From Chlorobium sp. (GTDB lineage: Bacteria > Bacteroidota > Chlorobiia > Chlorobiales > Chlorobiaceae): a DNA stretch of 14,762 bases. Below the pieces are notes generated by a model that saw nothing but the letters and a program-made list of their open reading frames with translations, did no database searches and had not been told where the DNA came from. Below, piece after piece: positions 13,860 through 14,762 of this stretch. The stretch lies in contig JANQGE010000048.1 of NCBI GenBank assembly GCA_028277485.1, positions 1 to 14,762 of the forward strand. The letters are read 5' to 3'. Made by a program: the position numbers and the translations under genes. Each line of letters opens with the position of its first letter. The first letter of the stretch is position 1.

Positions 13860-14393
13860 TTAGTGAGATTGCGATAACAGGTACTTCATTCCCTGCAAAT
13901 CCCTTCGCAGCCAGCCGACGATAAACTTCTTCTGGCTTTTCCTTCGCTCCACCGAACGAAGGCGGTGCTCCACGCGAAGCAGCTTGAACAGTGCGAGGAA
14001 CAGCCGGTCGCTCATGCCGTTGATCGCGTCGAGCGATACCGGACCGATGTGGCCGTCCTCCTTCACTCCAGCGCACCGTTGCGCGTACCTGGCCGCAGTT
14101 CGCCAGCTTGCATTCACAGCAAAGTCATAGATCCTGTCTGCTTTGCGTTGGCTCTGAATCTTGTCACCCGATATGCGGTTCCAGTATTCAGCACGATAGA
14201 AATCAGCAACAAGCGTCTTTACCTTCGGCCCACGATCCCCGGCGAAGACCGCTTTCCAGCCCGGCCAGTCCGGATGATAGTTGTAAGCGATACCGGCAAA
14301 CGTCCAACCGCCAGCATCGTCTTTGACCCTGTGCAGCTTGTAGCCTCCCTCGTTGTCGTGCGTTTTGTTAAACGCTGTTATGAACTCAGCCAT
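13860..14393 (-). CDS. phage endolysin, glycoside hydrolase family 108 type
   Basis: This 177-residue peptidoglycan hydrolase would cleave the glycan backbone at the end of infection. The N-terminal GH108 domain shows FNKTHDNEGGY (8-18) with catalytic glutamate E15, DDAGGWTFAGIAYNYHPDW (25-43), in the place of the usual DPGG-T-GI block, and FYRAEYWNRISGD. The C-terminal PG_binding_3 part reads YDFAVNASWRTAARYAQRC, then GVKEDGHIGPVSLDAINGM. There is no signal peptide, so export needs a holin. The ATG lies within the end of the upstream gene (overlap of eight bases), and the holin-like gene follows. Family recognition comes from remembered motifs; the spacing and length fit well. Confidence 0.88.
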   Translation of the reverse strand: MAEFITAFNKTHDNEGGYKLHRVKDDAGGWTFAGIAYNYHPDWPGWKAVFAGDRGPKVKTLVADFYRAEYWNRISGDKIQSQRKADRIYDFAVNASWRTAARYAQRCAGVKEDGHIGPVSLDAINGMSDRLFLALFKLLRVEHRLRSVERRKSQKKFIVGWLRRDLQGMKYLLSQSH

Positions 14394-14634
14394 TTGCCTT
14401 TGTGTAGAGCGTTACGATGATCATGGCGAAGATCGCCACTGTTTGTATCCCCATGCCAATGAACAGCCCGATCATCCATTTTGTTGTTGCGTCCAGCTTA
14501 TCGAATAGGCGGCGCATGTCGTTTTTTAGCTGGTCATTCTCATCTTGCAGATGCTCGATATCACATATCGCCGTGATGATCTCTTTGCAGTTAATCGGGC
14601 AACCGCTGTTTTTTTGCTGCGGCCGTTGCTCCAT
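14386..14634 (-). CDS. small coiled-coil protein with one C-terminal membrane helix (XhlA-like)
   Basis: The frame gives 82 residues: a polar N-terminus with CPINC (12-16), a predicted coiled coil (IEHLQDENDQLKNDMRRLFD, 26-45) and one membrane helix (WMIGLFIGMGIQTVAIFAMI, 53-72), ending in a short tail. This layout resembles XhlA and similar phage lysis or membrane-anchor proteins, a comparison from topology only. It overlaps the endolysin gene by eight bases, so both are likely translated together. No Shine-Dalgarno is visible before the ATG. Upstream, TTGGCG (14689-14684) and TTTAGA (14666-14661) could form a weak promoter. The 128 bases to the right edge show no gene. Confidence 0.68.
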   Translation of the reverse strand: MEQRPQQKNSGCPINCKEIITAICDIEHLQDENDQLKNDMRRLFDKLDATTKWMIGLFIGMGIQTVAIFAMIIVTLYTKANG

Positions 14635-14762
14635 TTTTTTAACTTAAAGTGTAATACCTATCTAAAGTCAGAAAACTTCTTCACGCCAATATATCTTCCG
14701 CTATTCTGTAACATTCCAGACGAAATGAATCATACTCCGCCCATTCATTCGAACTTCGATCG

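Larger units (their letters stand above)
10015..14634 (-). mobile_element. partial prophage, lysis and packaging genes
   Basis: Eight closely packed minus-strand genes form this segment. Coiled-coil/membrane protein, GH108 endolysin and holin-like protein are followed by three small genes, the terminase large subunit and the portal protein. Several overlap by 4-90 bases. No integrase, repressor, capsid or tail gene is in the window. The left limit appears to be at or before the TIR gene; the right limit is beyond or at the edge. Position of lysis genes ahead of packaging genes is uncommon but known in some phage groups. Confidence 0.75.

Overview
The window looks like a chromosomal segment of a green sulfur bacterium (Chlorobiaceae; Chlorobium, Pelodictyon or Prosthecochloris type). 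This rests on the character of the TrpB protein and on a recurring intergenic repeat ending in GGCACCT that I associate from memory with these genomes. The species cannot be fixed from the sequence alone.

Positions 1-4592 are all on the minus strand. Read in the direction of transcription they hold a CqsS-type hybrid sensor kinase, a class I glutamine amidotransferase, an internally deleted class II photolyase pseudogene, and a short Kef-type cation/proton antiporter. The first bases of a further minus-strand gene lie at the left edge. Divergent from the kinase, at 5046-6299 on the plus strand, is a CqsA-type alpha-aminoketone synthase. CqsA and CqsS together form the synthase and receptor of a CAI-1 (alpha-hydroxyketone) quorum-sensing system known from Vibrio. 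Here they are back to back around a 453-base intergenic region holding a repeat element and a plausible cqsA promoter.

Positions 6300-6900 hold a tRNA-Ser(CGA) and a tRNA-Gly(GCC), both minus strand with terminators. Two further fragments of the tRNA-Ser 3' end follow, interleaved with a run of perfect small hairpins. trpB (7011-8213, minus) follows, then about 640 bases without a convincing gene.

From 8856 to the right edge the content is phage-like and all minus strand. In transcription order it runs: small coiled-coil/membrane protein, GH108-type endolysin, holin-like protein, two small unknown proteins, a small lipoprotein, terminase large subunit, portal protein. No capsid or tail gene follows the portal. 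Its place is taken by a gene for a TIR-domain protein whose C-terminal half resembles the Shedu (DUF4263) nuclease fold, a probable anti-phage defence effector. The cluster therefore looks like a truncated or rearranged prophage carrying a defence gene.

The best candidates for new biology are the CqsA/CqsS pair in a phototrophic green sulfur bacterium, with a kinase that has two intact receiver domains, and the TIR plus Shedu-like fusion in the prophage.
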